From assembly GCA_039028695.1 (NCBI GenBank), contig JBCCHN010000100.1, forward strand, positions 1 to 19,102: a stretch of DNA of 19,102 bases. The letters are read 5' to 3'. This document shows, piece after piece, positions 6,988 to 14,217 of this stretch. Within the stretch, counting starts at the first letter, position 1. Each line of letters opens with the position of its first letter. A model generated the notes under the pieces. The model saw only the letters and a program-made list of their open reading frames with translations. It had not been told where the DNA came from and made no database searches. A program made the translations under genes and the position numbers. This stretch comes from JANQKX01 sp039028695 (lineage in GTDB: Bacteria > Pseudomonadota > Alphaproteobacteria > Kiloniellales > Kiloniellaceae).

Positions 6988-7604
6988 AATTCCTCTAACT
7001 CCGAATCCAGGCTGGCCGGGGTTATCGGACCCTCAAACTTTTCTCCGTTTATGATCAAGCTTGGAGTCGCGTTAACGCCGAAATCATCGGATCCGACTTT
7101 TCTTTGCTCCATAATTGCCCGAAGATCTTCCTCATTGGTCAAGCAAGCCTCGGCCGCGTCGTCATCAATTCCCGCTTGCCGGGCCAAAGACTTCAGGGCA
7201 CCCACCGGATCGTTTGAGCGTGCCCATTGCTGCTGCGTAGAAAACAAAAGGTCAACGAAGCCAAAAAAACTGTCCCCAGCAACGCATTCGGTCAAGCCGG
7301 ACGCGCGCAACGCCAAGGCGTCCAAGGGGAAATGACGATAAATCATCTTCGCCTTGCCCGTGTCGATCCAGTTCTTCTTCAGATGCGGCATGACATTGGC
7401 ATGGAAGCTCGCGCAGTGGGGGCAGGTCAACGAGGCATATTCAATGAGCGTCACCGGCGCATCGGGGTCACCCAATACCCGGTCGGTCACGCCGCTGTCC
7501 TGAGCCTTGGCGGTGCGGGGCGAGATCAAGCCTATTACCTGGCTACCGCTTGCGGCGCCCACTGCCAGTAGCCCGGCGCTTATCAGTATGTTCCGTCTTT
7601 TCAT
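6975..7604 (-). CDS. Periplasmic DsbA-family thiol:disulfide oxidoreductase
   Basis: This 209-residue thioredoxin-fold protein is expected in the periplasm. The N-terminus MKRRNILISAGLLAVGAASG is a signal peptide with a twin arginine (3-4) and a plausible cleavage after AKA (about residue 34). The active site CPHC is at 61-64 in SLTCPHCASFH, and the cis-proline loop is NATPSLIING (Thr180-Pro181). An additional cysteine pair, Cys107 and Cys154, lies in the helical insertion. These features fit the DsbA/BdbD-like group (thioredoxin_4), which oxidises or isomerises exported proteins. AGGTGA precedes the ATG and a plausible promoter is at 7629-7657. Its place between dciA and smc is typical of alphaproteobacteria, but no functional link is established. 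Confidence 0.93.
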   Translation of the reverse strand: MKRRNILISAGLLAVGAASGSQVIGLISPRTAKAQDSGVTDRVLGDPDAPVTLIEYASLTCPHCASFHANVMPHLKKNWIDTGKAKMIYRHFPLDALALRASGLTECVAGDSFFGFVDLLFSTQQQWARSNDPVGALKSLARQAGIDDDAAEACLTNEEDLRAIMEQRKVGSDDFGVNATPSLIINGEKFEGPITPASLDSELEELTGG

Positions 7605-7628
7605 TGGTTCACCTACCAGATCTTGTGC

Positions 7629-7657
7629 ATGCTAGTGATCGCAAGGGCTTTCGACAA
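7629..7657 (-). promoter_or_regulatory. Promoter of dsbA (and perhaps smc)
   Basis: On the minus strand TTGTCG (7657-7652) and TAGCAT (7634-7629) are separated by 17 bp, each matching 4 of 6 consensus bases. The start point would lie about 18 nt before the dsbA ATG, a fitting distance to its AGGTGA. The -35 is part of a small inverted repeat, GACAA-N7-TTGTC. Confidence 0.5.
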
Positions 7658-7698
7658 GTCTCAATTGTCACAAAATGAAAGCCCCATTTGAGTTGCCT

Positions 7699-7729
7699 GG
7701 GACCGCCCCGGGGATTGAGGGGGAGGGGG
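7699..7729 (+). other. G-rich tract with quadruplex potential
   Basis: Four G runs (GGG, GGGG, GGGGG, GGGGG) on the plus strand are spaced by 8, 5 and 1 bases in the 195-bp gap between dciA and dsbA. The first run could instead pair with the adjacent CCCC. Otherwise this gap holds only the dsbA promoter; a short open frame crossing it has no supporting features. Confidence 0.4.
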
Positions 7730-7799
7730 ATCCCATAGGACCGAAACAAGATGGCAGAATTGGGGTAATAACGGGGCTGTGGTTGATCGTCGCGCCTGA

Positions 7800-8327
7800 T
7801 CACAATTTCTTGTGCACGCTCTTGGCCGCCAGACCGCGTCCCAGCCGCTCCAATGCGATGCGCAAGGCGGGGTCCTCGACCTCCGATAGGCGCAGCTTCA
7901 GAGCCGCCTCCTCACTGGCGCTTAATGTCGGCTCTTGCTTGCCGGTCCTCGGTTTTGGGGCGGGCAGGGGGCCTTGTTTGAGTTTGAGCTGACCTACCGC
8001 GCGGTATCCGTAATATCGATTGATGCGCTCGATCAGGACCGGCTCCATATGTTGGATTTCGAGGGCAAAGGCGGGCGCAACCTTCAAGGACAAGATACCC
8101 CCCTGGCGGCGTTCCCGCCGGGGATAGGTCAAACTCCTCGGCCGGCACTGATCGGCGATGTCGCGCCCGACGATGGCGGGCCACTCATTGATGAGGCCGG
8201 CCTCGGCAAATCCGCGTCGGCCGATGGTTCTCGCCGTGACTTTGGGCAAGGTGGCGGCTAACGCCCGCAGCCTACGGGTCCGTTTTTCGCCTGGATCTGA
8301 CTTGGAAGCACTGCGGGGCGGAGGCAT
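7800..8327 (-). CDS. dciA: DciA-family (DUF721) replicative helicase loader
   Basis: This 175-residue protein matches the DciA/DUF721 pattern. A basic N-terminus leads into the domain at about 30-120, with NEWPAIVGRDIADQCRP, then GGILSLKVAPAFALEIQHM, then LIERINRYYGYRAVGQLKLKQ. DciA binds DnaB and promotes helicase loading in bacteria that lack DnaC or DnaI, so it would act in the cytoplasm at replication initiation. The C-terminal 50 residues are polar and probably partly disordered. The start is ATG at 8327 with only a weak ribosome binding site. A promoter is visible at 8377-8406, and mutY diverges 101 bp away. Confidence 0.92.
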   Translation of the reverse strand: MPPPRSASKSDPGEKRTRRLRALAATLPKVTARTIGRRGFAEAGLINEWPAIVGRDIADQCRPRSLTYPRRERRQGGILSLKVAPAFALEIQHMEPVLIERINRYYGYRAVGQLKLKQGPLPAPKPRTGKQEPTLSASEEAALKLRLSEVEDPALRIALERLGRGLAAKSVHKKL

Positions 8328-8376
8328 TTCTTAAGGGTTTCCAAACCGGCTCTATCTTTTTTCCCTGAGCAAAAGC

Positions 8377-8406
8377 ACTATAAAAGACGGATTGGATGAA
8401 TGGCCA
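8377..8406 (-). promoter_or_regulatory. Promoter of dciA in the mutY-dciA divergent gap
   Basis: On the minus strand TGGCCA (8406-8401; 4 of 6 consensus) is followed after 18 bp by TATAGT (8382-8377; 5 of 6). TATAAA on the plus strand (8379-8384) overlaps it and could serve mutY, although no good plus-strand -35 is visible. Confidence 0.5.
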
Positions 8407-8428
8407 GTGCGGATTGACTTGAGCCCCC

Positions 8429-9517
8429 ATGGAACAGAGAACGGCCCCTTTGCCCCCTATTCCCTCGGCCTCTGTGGCCGCGACTTTGTTGCCCTGGTAC
8501 GACCGGCATGCCCGCAAGCTGCCTTGGCGCGCCCCGCCGGGGCAAGAAAGGATGGATCCCTACCGGGTTTGGCTGAGCGAAATTATGTTGCAGCAAACCA
8601 CGGTGACCACCGTCAAACCTTATTTCGAGGCCTTTTTACAGCGCTGGCCGACCATCCAAGGCTTGGCTGAAGCGCCTCTGGATGATGTGCTGACGGCCTG
8701 GGCCGGCCTCGGGTACTATGCGCGGGCGCGCAACCTTCACCGTTGCGCTCGTGAGGTGACCGAAAAGTGGGGCGGACAATTTCCCGATACGGAGGCCGAG
8801 CTCATAAAGCTCCCTGGCGTCGGTGCTTATACGGCCGCGGCCATTGCTGCGATCGCCTTCGATAGGGTCGCCACAGTGGTGGATGGCAATGTGGAGCGGG
8901 TTGTCGCTCGTTTGTTCGCCCTGCAAACCCCCTTGCCGGATGTGAAGTCGGAAATTCGCTTGCGGGCGGCGTCTCTGACGCCGGACCGGCGGCCAGGCGA
9001 CTATGCGCAGGCCATGATGGATCTGGGAGCGACCATCTGCGTGCCCAAAGGTCCAAAATGTATTTTATGTCCCGTCCGAGAGTGTTGCTCAGGTCATCGT
9101 CAAGGCATCGCCGAGCAACTGCCACGTCGTCGGCCGAAAGCCCAAAAGCCGACCCGTTACGCGGGGGCCCTTTTTGCCATGGATCAGGCGGGAGCCATTT
9201 GGCTCCGTCGGCGGCCTGAAAATGGGCTTTTGGGTGGCATGATGGAGGTCCCCTCGACCGACTGGGTTGGGGAGGCGCCGTCGGAAGAGACGGTTCGCGC
9301 CATCGCGCCGACCGGGCCAACCTGGCACAAGGTGCCGGGGCTGGTGCGCCATACCTTTACCCATTTTCATTTCGAGGTGACGCTCTGGTGCGGCGTGGCC
9401 AAAAATAAAGCCGACTTTAACAGCGGCAAATGGGTGTTGCCCGACGCCTTGAGTGATGAGGCGCTTCCCACGGTCATGCGCAAAATTATCGAGCATGGCC
9501 TGAAACAGACATTATAG
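8429..9517 (+). CDS. mutY: A/G-specific adenine DNA glycosylase MutY
   Basis: This 362-residue base-excision enzyme removes adenine mispaired with 8-oxoguanine or guanine. The catalytic Glu is at 51 in WLSEIMLQQT. The helix-hairpin-helix is LPGVGAYTAAAI (128-139) and the catalytic Asp is 152 in VVDGNVERV. The [4Fe-4S] ligands fit C-x6-C-x2-C-x5-C (Cys204, 211, 214, 220). A C-terminal NUDIX-like domain (about 240-362) senses 8-oxoG and includes HTFTHFHFEV. The frame has a TGA 9 nt before the ATG, so this is the first possible ATG start, although its ribosome binding site is weak. The gene diverges from dciA and converges on ccrM with a 33-bp gap, which holds a GGCCG-AGC-CGGCC hairpin (9536-9548). 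Confidence 0.97.
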   Translation: MEQRTAPLPPIPSASVAATLLPWYDRHARKLPWRAPPGQERMDPYRVWLSEIMLQQTTVTTVKPYFEAFLQRWPTIQGLAEAPLDDVLTAWAGLGYYARARNLHRCAREVTEKWGGQFPDTEAELIKLPGVGAYTAAAIAAIAFDRVATVVDGNVERVVARLFALQTPLPDVKSEIRLRAASLTPDRRPGDYAQAMMDLGATICVPKGPKCILCPVRECCSGHRQGIAEQLPRRRPKAQKPTRYAGALFAMDQAGAIWLRRRPENGLLGGMMEVPSTDWVGEAPSEETVRAIAPTGPTWHKVPGLVRHTFTHFHFEVTLWCGVAKNKADFNSGKWVLPDALSDEALPTVMRKIIEHGLKQTL

Positions 9518-9550
9518 CGTCTGAGGTATGATCGGGGCCGAGCCGGCCGG

Positions 9551-10639
9551 TTAGTTCATCTCTGCTCGGATTTTTTGCCGAAGAATATCGATGGGTACGG
9601 ATTTGCCCTCCACGTCCAAGTGCCAAAAGGACCAGCCATTGCAGCTCGGCGAACCTTGTAAGTGGGCTCCAACCTGATGAATCGATCCTTTAAAATCACT
9701 GGAAATCAGCGTGCCGTCGGCACGGACTTTAGCCTGCCAGCGCTTGTTGGGTCCGTGCAGGACCGTACCCGGCTCCAAGAGGCCGCGCTCCACAAGCCAA
9801 CCAAACGGTATGCGCGGCTGATCCCGCTTGGCTTTGATGGCGACCGTTTCCAGATCCTTTTGCGGCTGGACCTTGGACAAGCGCTTTTTGGCGACCGCCG
9901 CATAGTCCTGGTCCCGCTCAAGCCCTATGTAGCGGCGCGCCAGTTTTTTGGCGACGGCGCCTGTTGTGCCGCTCCCGAAAAAGGGGTCGAGCACCAGGTC
10001 GCCGGGCTTGGTCGCCGCGAGAATGGCGCGGTGCAAGAGGGCTTCGGGCTTTTGAGTGGGATGAGCCTTGTCACCGGCGTTAGTTTTTAAACGCTCGCCG
10101 CCGCTGCAAATCGGGATTAGCCAATCGCTGCGCATTTGCAAATCGTCGTTCAGGCTTTTCATGGACTCATAATTAAAGGTATAGCGCGCGTCCTTGTCCT
10201 TGGAGGCCCAGATCAGGGTCTCATGGGCGTTGGTAAAGCGGCGCCCGCGAAAATTCGGCATGGGATTGGTTTTGCGCCAGATCACGTCGTTCAAGATCCA
10301 ATAGTCCAAGTCCTGCAGGGCAGTGCCGACGCGAAAAATGTTGTGATAGCTGCCGATCACCCACAATGAGCCGTTGTCTTTGAGGACCCTGCGAGCGGCC
10401 CGCAGCCAGTCACGGGTGAAGGCGTCGTAAGCGGCGAAGGAGTCAAACTTGTCCCAATCATCGTTGACCGCGTCCACCTTGGAATTGTTGGGCCGATGAA
10501 GGTCCCCCTCAAGCTGCAGATTATAGGGAGGGTCGGCAAAGACCATATCCACGCAAGCTTCCGGCAGCTCGTTCATCAGGGCGATGCAATCGCCGACTTT
10601 GACAATATTCTCTTGCACCAGGTTTCTCCCCTGCCCCAT
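9551..10639 (-). CDS. ccrM: CcrM-type DNA adenine-N6 methyltransferase (GANTC)
   Basis: This 362-residue beta-class methyltransferase is very similar in layout and motif wording to Caulobacter CcrM (about 358 residues). Motif IV is FADPPYNLQLEGDL, with the catalytic DPPY at 36-39. IWVIGSYHNI-like SLWVIGSYHNIFRVG follows, then HPTQKPEAL (193-201), and the AdoMet-binding motif DPFFGSGTTG (218-227). The C-terminal 90-100 residues, ending SIHQVGAHLQ..CNGW..WH.., are the DNA-recognition (RAMA-type) domain found in CcrM and not in most homologues. It methylates the adenine of GANTC after replication and so times cell-cycle transcription. GGAGA precedes the ATG; a nearby GTG could also serve. Three GANTC sites lie upstream. 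Confidence 0.96.
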   Translation of the reverse strand: MGQGRNLVQENIVKVGDCIALMNELPEACVDMVFADPPYNLQLEGDLHRPNNSKVDAVNDDWDKFDSFAAYDAFTRDWLRAARRVLKDNGSLWVIGSYHNIFRVGTALQDLDYWILNDVIWRKTNPMPNFRGRRFTNAHETLIWASKDKDARYTFNYESMKSLNDDLQMRSDWLIPICSGGERLKTNAGDKAHPTQKPEALLHRAILAATKPGDLVLDPFFGSGTTGAVAKKLARRYIGLERDQDYAAVAKKRLSKVQPQKDLETVAIKAKRDQPRIPFGWLVERGLLEPGTVLHGPNKRWQAKVRADGTLISSDFKGSIHQVGAHLQGSPSCNGWSFWHLDVEGKSVPIDILRQKIRAEMN

Positions 10640-10686
10640 GGCCGTCTCCGCGCGTTTCAGGCCATCAGAGGTGGTTATCCGACCGC

Positions 10687-10741
10687 ATCCTGATTCAGGC
10701 CGGACTCCAGGTCAATCTTTTTGTAGAGTCAAATAGTTAAC
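10687..10741 (-). promoter_or_regulatory. ccrM upstream region with three GANTC sites and a possible promoter
   Basis: Between rnhB and ccrM, GATTC (10692-10696), GACTC (10703-10707) and GAGTC (10726-10730) are all GANTC targets. On the minus strand TTGACC (10715-10710) with a 17-bp spacer and CAGGAT (10692-10687) is a possible promoter, so two of the sites would touch its core. GTTAAC (10736-10741) contains a CtrA-like TTAA half-site, but the second half at the right spacing is absent. Confidence 0.5.
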
Positions 10742-10762
10742 GGAATGCTCTTGGGCGCGGTC

Positions 10763-11392
10763 TTAAGCCTGCGATGCCAGAGTGTCGCGGATGGGACGAA
10801 AGGAGCGGCGGTGGTGGGGCGTAATCCCTACCTGCTTGATCGCCTCCTGGTGGTGAGCGGTGCCATACCCCTGGTTTTTTTCCCAGGCGTATTCCGGGTG
10901 ATCTTGCGCCAGCTCGGACATGATGCGGTCGCGGGTCACCTTAGCGATGATCGAGGCGCCGGCGATGGAAAAACTAGCTGAATCCCCCTTGATCACACTC
11001 TCGGCGGGACAGAGGAGGCGCGGCAGTTTATTGCCGTCCACCAAAGCCTTTTGAGGAGTGAAGGGCAGGTTGGTGACGGCTCGTGACATGGCAAGGAGGG
11101 AGGCCTGCAGAATGTTCAGACAGTCGATTTCGGCCACGCTGGCATGACCCACGCCAAAAACCGCCCAGCTGTGTCCGGTAAGGGCAGTGTAAATTGCCTC
11201 CCGTTTGAGGGCGCTCAGTTTTTTAGAGTCGTTGAGTTGGGAGAGAAGGTCCGTCGGCGTTGTCTCTGGATTCAGCCAAAGGGCGGCGGCGACCACCGGT
11301 CCTGCCCAGGGCCCCCGGCCCGCTTCATCAATGCCTACGACACGGCATTTATTGCTCTGGCCCAATCTTTGTTCATGAGAAAAATCGGGCAC
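10763..11392 (-). CDS. rnhB: Ribonuclease HII
   Basis: This 209-residue type 2 RNase H cleaves the RNA strand of RNA-DNA hybrids and starts removal of single ribonucleotides from DNA. VVGIDEAGRGPWAGPV carries catalytic Asp22 and Glu23. The other two acidic residues fit Asp119 in LVDGNKLP and Asp137 in VIKGDS, 18 residues apart as in E. coli. SIAGASIIAKVTRDRIM and HPEYAWEKNQGYGT are further family marks. The start is GTG at 11392, directly after the TAA of the antiporter gene (TAAGTG), so the two are probably cotranscribed and coupled. ccrM follows 123 nt downstream on the same strand. Confidence 0.96.
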   Translation of the reverse strand: MPDFSHEQRLGQSNKCRVVGIDEAGRGPWAGPVVAAALWLNPETTPTDLLSQLNDSKKLSALKREAIYTALTGHSWAVFGVGHASVAEIDCLNILQASLLAMSRAVTNLPFTPQKALVDGNKLPRLLCPAESVIKGDSASFSIAGASIIAKVTRDRIMSELAQDHPEYAWEKNQGYGTAHHQEAIKQVGITPHHRRSFRPIRDTLASQA

Positions 11393-12883
11393 TTATTTCT
11401 GATCCGGCTTCTTGTCCGGCACTTGGGGCGGTTCCTCTAGAGTTCCTTCAACTGCCATCTCATCGGTTGCTCGGATCGGCTTCGCAACGTCTTGTTCTGT
11501 TGGCTCAATTTGGTCCGGTTCAGCTTCCTCTGGGCTATCCATTGGGGCGTTCTCTTCGTCCTTTTTTCCTTTGCTTCGGGTGGTCACCTTTTCCAGGAGT
11601 TGGGCGGTTCCGCTGGCCATTTGGGTCACCTTGGTTTCCGCAAAGGCTGATGAGCGCTGTAGGGCAAGGGTTTCGGGCCCCACGGTAAGGCGCATGGTCT
11701 CCTTAGCCGAAGTGATGCCGAGCAGCATGATGCGGTGGACCCGTCGGGCGAACTCAAGCCAGAAGGGGCTGCCTAGTAGGGAAATCACCGTGACCGCCAC
11801 CAGCAGGCGGTGATTTTCATCGGAAATGGCACCGACCGTCAGTCCCATCGCCGCCAGAATGAAGGAGAACTCACCAAGCTGCGCCAACAAGGTTCCGCTC
11901 AGAATGGCCCGTGGCCAGCTCTCGCCCAAGGCCTTGATGACACCAATGTTGAGGGCGGTTTTGAAAACCGCCACAAACGTGACGATGATAAATACAGTCC
12001 AGAAATTATCCCAAATATATCGGAAATCGATCAAGAGCCCGATGGAGAGGAAAAAGATCATCAGCAACACACTTTGCAAGGGTGCCGTGTAGCGGATCAC
12101 CGCCGCGCGACTTGTTGAGTTGCCGATGAGAAGGCCCGCCAAAAAAGCGCCATACGCCGCGGAGAATCCCATTAGGCCGCTGATGGCTGCCGCGCCGAAG
12201 CAAAAAGCCAAACCGACTAGGGGCATCAGATCCATGGATTTGGTAAGCGACCGCACAAAGGGAAAACGAATGGGCTTTCGTCGTCCCAAATAAATGATCA
12301 GCAAGGCCAGGAAGGTGATGGAAATGATGACCGGGAAGATGTCCTCTAGGGCAAAACCGTCCTCGCCTTTCAGCGAGCTGACGATCAGCATCATGGGAAC
12401 CACGGCCAGGTCTTGGCAGATCAGGATCCCAATGGTGATCTGGCCGATCCGGGTTTCCTTTTCGCCGATCTCCTCCAGCATTTTTATGGCAACCGCGGTG
12501 GAGGAGATGGCGACCACAAAACCGAGCACTAAGATAAGCGCGATGGGCCAGTCCAGCACCCAGCCCATGGTATAGGTTAATCCTAGGCCGACGGCGATTT
12601 GGGCCAGGGTGGTAAAGAGGGCGACCTTCCAGACCTGCTTGATGCCCTGCAGGGACAATTCGATGCCGATCACAAAGAGCAGCATCAAAACCCCAAGCTC
12701 GGCGAGCAGTTGAATATTGGCGCGGTTATCCACCAGCCCGAGGGCCGAAGGACCCAGCAAGGCGCCGGCGAGTATATATCCCAGCACCGCCGGCTGATGA
12801 AAGCGGCGCATGATCAGACCACAGATCAAGGCCGCCACCACCACGATGGCGAGCGACGTTATGCTTCCGCCATGATCGTGCAT
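11393..12883 (-). CDS. CPA2-family monovalent cation:proton antiporter (KefB-like)
   Basis: This 496-residue inner-membrane transporter has about 12 hydrophobic helices over residues 8-390. Family marks include PAVLGYILAGALLGPSALGL (31-50), AELGVLMLLFVIGIEL (61-76), ISSTAVAIKML (126-136), the ion-site motif ILICQDLAVVP (153-163, Gln157-Asp158) and LAQLGEFSFIL (333-343). It resembles the membrane half of KefB/KefC/YbaL but has no TrkA-N/RCK nucleotide-binding domain. The C-terminal 110 residues are instead hydrophilic, acidic and proline-rich, ending PQVPDKKPDQK. Exchange of K+ or Na+ for H+ is expected; the exact ion cannot be told. Two GANTC sites lie in its 114-bp upstream gap. Confidence 0.9.
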   Translation of the reverse strand: MHDHGGSITSLAIVVVAALICGLIMRRFHQPAVLGYILAGALLGPSALGLVDNRANIQLLAELGVLMLLFVIGIELSLQGIKQVWKVALFTTLAQIAVGLGLTYTMGWVLDWPIALILVLGFVVAISSTAVAIKMLEEIGEKETRIGQITIGILICQDLAVVPMMLIVSSLKGEDGFALEDIFPVIISITFLALLIIYLGRRKPIRFPFVRSLTKSMDLMPLVGLAFCFGAAAISGLMGFSAAYGAFLAGLLIGNSTSRAAVIRYTAPLQSVLLMIFFLSIGLLIDFRYIWDNFWTVFIIVTFVAVFKTALNIGVIKALGESWPRAILSGTLLAQLGEFSFILAAMGLTVGAISDENHRLLVAVTVISLLGSPFWLEFARRVHRIMLLGITSAKETMRLTVGPETLALQRSSAFAETKVTQMASGTAQLLEKVTTRSKGKKDEENAPMDSPEEAEPDQIEPTEQDVAKPIRATDEMAVEGTLEEPPQVPDKKPDQK

Positions 12884-12997
12884 CTGCCTAAAGTCTCCAG
12901 CGCAAATCCCGAGCGACTGACTCGCGTTGTGCCTAGCTTAGCTCTTGGAGTCTCCGCAATGCCGCTATTGGCAAGAAAAGACCAGATGCATGTTCGC

Positions 12998-14095
12998 TTA
13001 AAATAACTGGAGCTGATCGGCCTGCCGCATTGGGCGGGTAAATAGATCGCGCCGCAGGTCTGGCCGGTTTTCATTCAAGCCGAGGCGTCGCTCGATCAGT
13101 TTAAAACGCGCTTTCAAGAGCTCCGCATAGGGCCCGTTGCCCCGCAAGCGGTGGCCGAAGCGGCTATCGTAAAGCTGTCCGCCACGTGCTTGCCGGATAT
13201 GATTGAGGAGGCGGTTTTTGCGGTCTGGGAAATGAGTCTCCAGCCATTCTTCGAAAAGGTCTTTAATCTCAAGGGGCAGGCGCAAAAGAATATAGCCGGC
13301 GGTACGCGCGCCCACCTCATGGCATTGGGTGATGATGGCTTCCATCTCAGAATCGTTCAGGGCTGGGATCATGGGCGCGGTGAGCACGCCTACCGGGATT
13401 CCGGCTCGGGCCAGACCGGCTATGGCATCGAGCCGACGCATGGGCGTGGGGGCCCTGGGCTCCATAATTCTAGAGAGACGCCGGTCCAGGCTGGTCACCG
13501 ATATCATAACCGATGCCAGACCATCGGCGGCCATTTGGGATAGAATATCCATATCGCGCAGAATGAGGTTAGATTTGGTGACGATAGTGACCGGGTGTTT
13601 TACCTCCGCCAAAACTTCAAGCACGGACCGGGTTATCTTGTGCTGCCGCTCGATGGGCTGATAAGGGTCCGTGTTGGTTCCCATGGCAATCGGCGCCACC
13701 TTATAGCTGGGCTTGGCCAGTTCGGCCCGCAGAAGCGGGACGGCATCCTTTTTCATCTGCAACTGTGTTTCAAAATCCAAGCCCGGCGACAAGCCTAACC
13801 AAGCATGGGTGGGGCGCGCGAAACAATAGATACAGCCATGTTCGCAGCCCCTATAAGGATTGATCGAGCGGTCGAAAGGAATATCCGGCGAGGTGTTTCG
13901 GGCGATGATCGTGCGGCTACGGTCTTCGCTAACCTGAGTGCGCATGGGGCTTTCTGATAGCGCCTCAAGCCCGGCCCAGCCGTCATCGAAGGCCCGATAT
14001 TGCAGGGTCTCAAAACGACCCGATTGATTGCTGATCGCGCCGCGGCCCCGACGGGTCAGCGCCTTTGGGTCTGGTGGCGGATGAAAGTGGGGCAT
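12998..14095 (-). CDS. PA0069-family radical SAM protein (spore photoproduct lyase-like)
   Basis: This 365-residue radical SAM enzyme of the COG1533/SplB-like group has the cluster motif CxxxCxxC at Cys84, Cys88 and Cys91 (RGCEHGCIYCFARPTH). Other marks are INPYRGCEHG, MGTNTDPYQPIE (138-149), TIVTKSN and SVTSLDRRLSRIMEPRAP. The group is annotated PA0069 family and is distantly related to spore photoproduct lyase, but its substrate is not established to my knowledge. The C-terminus is QADQLQLF, matching the beta sliding clamp-binding consensus QLxLF, which hints at a DNA-associated role. The start is ATG at 14095. The gene diverges from the glycosyltransferase gene across an AT-rich gap. Confidence 0.92.
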   Translation of the reverse strand: MPHFHPPPDPKALTRRGRGAISNQSGRFETLQYRAFDDGWAGLEALSESPMRTQVSEDRSRTIIARNTSPDIPFDRSINPYRGCEHGCIYCFARPTHAWLGLSPGLDFETQLQMKKDAVPLLRAELAKPSYKVAPIAMGTNTDPYQPIERQHKITRSVLEVLAEVKHPVTIVTKSNLILRDMDILSQMAADGLASVMISVTSLDRRLSRIMEPRAPTPMRRLDAIAGLARAGIPVGVLTAPMIPALNDSEMEAIITQCHEVGARTAGYILLRLPLEIKDLFEEWLETHFPDRKNRLLNHIRQARGGQLYDSRFGHRLRGNGPYAELLKARFKLIERRLGLNENRPDLRRDLFTRPMRQADQLQLF

Positions 14096-14217
14096 CCGGG
14101 CAGGATAGAGATTAATATGAACAAAACAAGAACATTTTTCATGACTGTTTGAATTTTACCCCGTGCGAGCTCTCCGTCTTGATGGGTCGGGTCGCATCCC
14201 TATGTTATGAGCTGCTG

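Noticed and set aside
7609..7803. 64-codon minus-strand frame between dciA and dsbA
   Set aside because: It overlaps the dciA stop and the dsbA promoter, and its composition is unlike the neighbouring genes.
10726..10741. Full CtrA binding box upstream of ccrM
   Set aside because: GTTAAC gives one TTAA half-site, but the second TTAA at 7-bp spacing is missing on either side.
14149..14217. TTG at 14149 as the glycosyltransferase start
   Set aside because: It adds 23 residues that do not fit the family N-terminus and would leave only 53 bp for two divergent promoters.
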